NCBI RefSeq assembly: GCF_022549215.1
Contig: NZ_JAKZFC010000001.1
Coordinates: forward strand, 124,001 to 188,000
Direction: 5' to 3'
From: Solibacillus palustris
Lineage (GTDB): Bacteria; Bacillota; Bacilli; Bacillales_A; Planococcaceae
Length of the DNA: 64,000 nt
A model generated the notes under the pieces. It was not told where the DNA came from. It did not search any database and was given only the letters and a program-made list of their open reading frames with translations. Below are positions 62,304 to 64,000 of this stretch, piece by piece. Within the stretch, counting starts at the first letter, position 1, and the number at the start of each line of letters is the position of its first letter. Made by a program: the position numbers and the translations under genes.

Positions 62304-64000
62304 TTAGCCTTTATCATGATTTGGCTGCACAGAATACGGTACATTCATAATAGAAATTCCAGGCTGTGCTAAAAGTGCTTGCTTCAATGCAAAGGCATGA
62401 TGGTTATGCAATGCGGCATGCCGTTTTTTTTGTGTCACGAGCTGCGGTACAGCAACCATTACATGATAATTTTGTTTGTCTGCTCTAGCTTTTATTTTCA
62501 AAATCGTACGCATGAGCGGCTTTAACAAATACTGATTACTTGAGACAAAGGTGATGAGACGAATATTTGGTGCAAACTTAGCCCATTCCTCCTTCATATG
62601 TGCCACATCCTCCTTGGAGTGCCCAATATAAAGTGCATACATATTCGAGCAATGCTGTAATTCTAATATAGCAAGTGCTTTTTTCGTTGTTTGATAAATA
62701 CCGCTAATCGGAATAATCATGATTTGCCCATTATAATTAGGGAAAACCGTTTCATTCGTTAAAGATTGTGCCACTTCATCATAGTGGTGGCGAATACGCA
62801 AACAGCCATAGACAATGATTGGAACAAAAATAACAACAGGCCAAACGACCATCCATTTTGACATAATAAGGGCGATCACAACCGTAGAAGTTAAGAGCAT
62901 CGCCAGTAGAGGAACAATCATCTGAGCCGTTTTCCAATAGCAAATGACGAGCCCCAGTAATGCACACGTAAATGGTACAAATACACCGACTGCATATAAA
63001 GGAATCAGTTGCTCGGTATTACCTTGAAACACCACAATACACAGAATAGCTGCGATACTAAGAGCAATCATACTATTAGAGTAGCCTAAGACGATCTCCA
63101 CGATTTAAAAAGATACGCGGTGCATAACCGTCCTTCGCGAGATTCGCTAATAGTTGCGGAAACGCTGCAAAGGAAGTGTTCGCTGCAAGTAATAAAATAC
63201 TAATCGTTACAGCCTGAATGAAAAAATAAAAGCCATTTCGTCCAACAATTTGAGACGCAAGCTGTGATAAAACCGTCTCATTCATCGATGGTGTAATTTG
63301 AAAATGCGTGGCGAAAATCAGGACACCACTAAAGAGCAACGTTAAGATACCCGCTAATACTAACATCGTTTTTTGTGCATTGACGGCAGTTGGCTTCTTG
63401 AAATTGGGAACCGCATTACTAATCGCTTCTACACCTGTAAGCGCGGAACAGCCAACCGCAAAAGCTTTAATGAGCAACATCCATGAAAAAGCTTCCACTG
63501 TAGTCGGGGAAACGATCACCGCATCATTCCATTTAAAAAGTGCCATGATGAAAACGAGAAGCATCGCCACAATAAAGCCGTACACAGGAAACATCAATAC
63601 ACGTGCGGTTTCCGTTACACCACGTAAATTAAGTAATAGTATCCCACCGATAAAAAGCACACTAATTAAAATTCGAGACGCATGTAAACTTGGAAAGGCA
63701 CTAGTTAAGGCATCCACACCAGCAGATACGCTTACGGCAATCGTTAAAATATAATCGACTAAAAGAAGCCCGGCTGTACAAAGTGCTACATAGTTATTCA
63801 TATATTTTTGTGTGACTTTATAGGCGCCTCCACCCTCTGGAAACTGGGTAATGACCGAACGATAAGCAATAACAAGTAAAAACAGCAAAGCCAATATGAG
63901 CCCAGCAACGGGTAATGTATAGAGCGAATTCAAGGCAGTTGCCGCCCAAAGTACGATCATGATTTGTTCTGGTCCATAGGCAACCGAAGATAATGCATCC
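62304..64000 (-). pseudogene. APC-superfamily amino acid permease, frameshifted and cut by the window end
   Basis: One transporter gene is split into two frames. The upstream part enters from the window edge (DALSSVAYGPEQ, typical of the N-terminal region) and carries eight or so helices with FPEGGGAYKV, AVGCSALTGVEAISNAVPNF and NTSFAAFPQLLANLAKDGYAP, then NRGDRL followed by out-of-frame RLL and a stop at 63076. The other frame (from about 63092) resumes as GYSNSMIALSIAAILC and QLIPLYAVGVFVPF, then a cytosolic tail to 62304. The expected join NRGDRL-GYSNS is restored by deleting one base near 63085-63090. It is thus a frameshifted gene or a base-call error. No homopolymer lies at the site. 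Confidence 0.8.

Noticed and set aside
1-64000. CRISPR arrays, tRNA and rRNA genes, intact insertion sequences
   Set aside because: Looked for regular spaced repeats, cloverleaf tRNA patterns, rRNA signatures and transposase reading frames; none was convincing. The only long repeats are the two structured non-coding copies.

Overview
The window comes from a low-GC Gram-positive chromosome, most probably a member of Bacillales close to Solibacillus/Lysinibacillus (Planococcaceae/Caryophanaceae). The evidence is Bacillus-type ribosome binding sites throughout, many rho-independent terminators, and orthologues of Bacillus genes (pdaC-like deacetylase, helD, ywbE, scoA/scoB, ydhK, ctaB). The genus is inferred from gene content and style only. 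No rRNA, tRNA, CRISPR array or intact transposase was seen.

Layout. 1-9 kb: end of an ABC permease, a PdaC-like deacetylase, a split ThrE-type exporter pair, a PAS/GGDEF/EAL protein, a double GNAT enzyme and HelD. 9.2-9.9 kb: first copy of a long non-coding repeat. 10-20 kb: acyltransferase, DUF2804, amidase, nitroreductase, a stress-protein-like gene, the ScoAB CoA transferase, then a class III aminotransferase in an operon with a polar amino acid ABC transporter. 20-28 kb: YwbE, M19 dipeptidase, ABC exporter, a two-component system followed by a DUF1541 lipoprotein, an HNH nuclease gene broken by an in-frame stop, and an ankyrin lipoprotein. 28-32 kb: an XRE-cupin regulator, an EutH-like permease and an M24 aminopeptidase, with a perfect palindrome upstream.

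32-40 kb is an accessory island: a serine hydrolase, tail-end relics of a DNA methyltransferase and of an adenosine-deaminase-like protein, an intact Sau3AI-type restriction-modification pair, and an orphan phage replication module. 40.5-54.8 kb is a catabolic cluster whose enzymes together would take anthranilate (or 3-hydroxyanthranilate) through meta-cleavage to pyruvate and acetyl-CoA, with an IclR regulator, a TRAP transporter and an MFS carrier. A cre-like site and a palindrome lie in front of its first gene. 54.9-55.5 kb holds the second, inverted copy of the long repeat. 55.6-64 kb: DUF779 plus aldehyde dehydrogenase, a truncated AbrB-family membrane gene, ctaB, a SnoaL-like protein, an M20 dipeptidase, and a frameshifted APC permease running off the window.

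The most novel item is the 600-670 nt repeat (9215-9887 and, inverted, 54883-55480). The two copies keep long identical GC-rich blocks, while at least one hairpin has been replaced by an entirely different but still self-complementary hairpin. That pattern points to selection on structure (a large structured RNA, or a cruciform-forming mobile element) rather than on coding.
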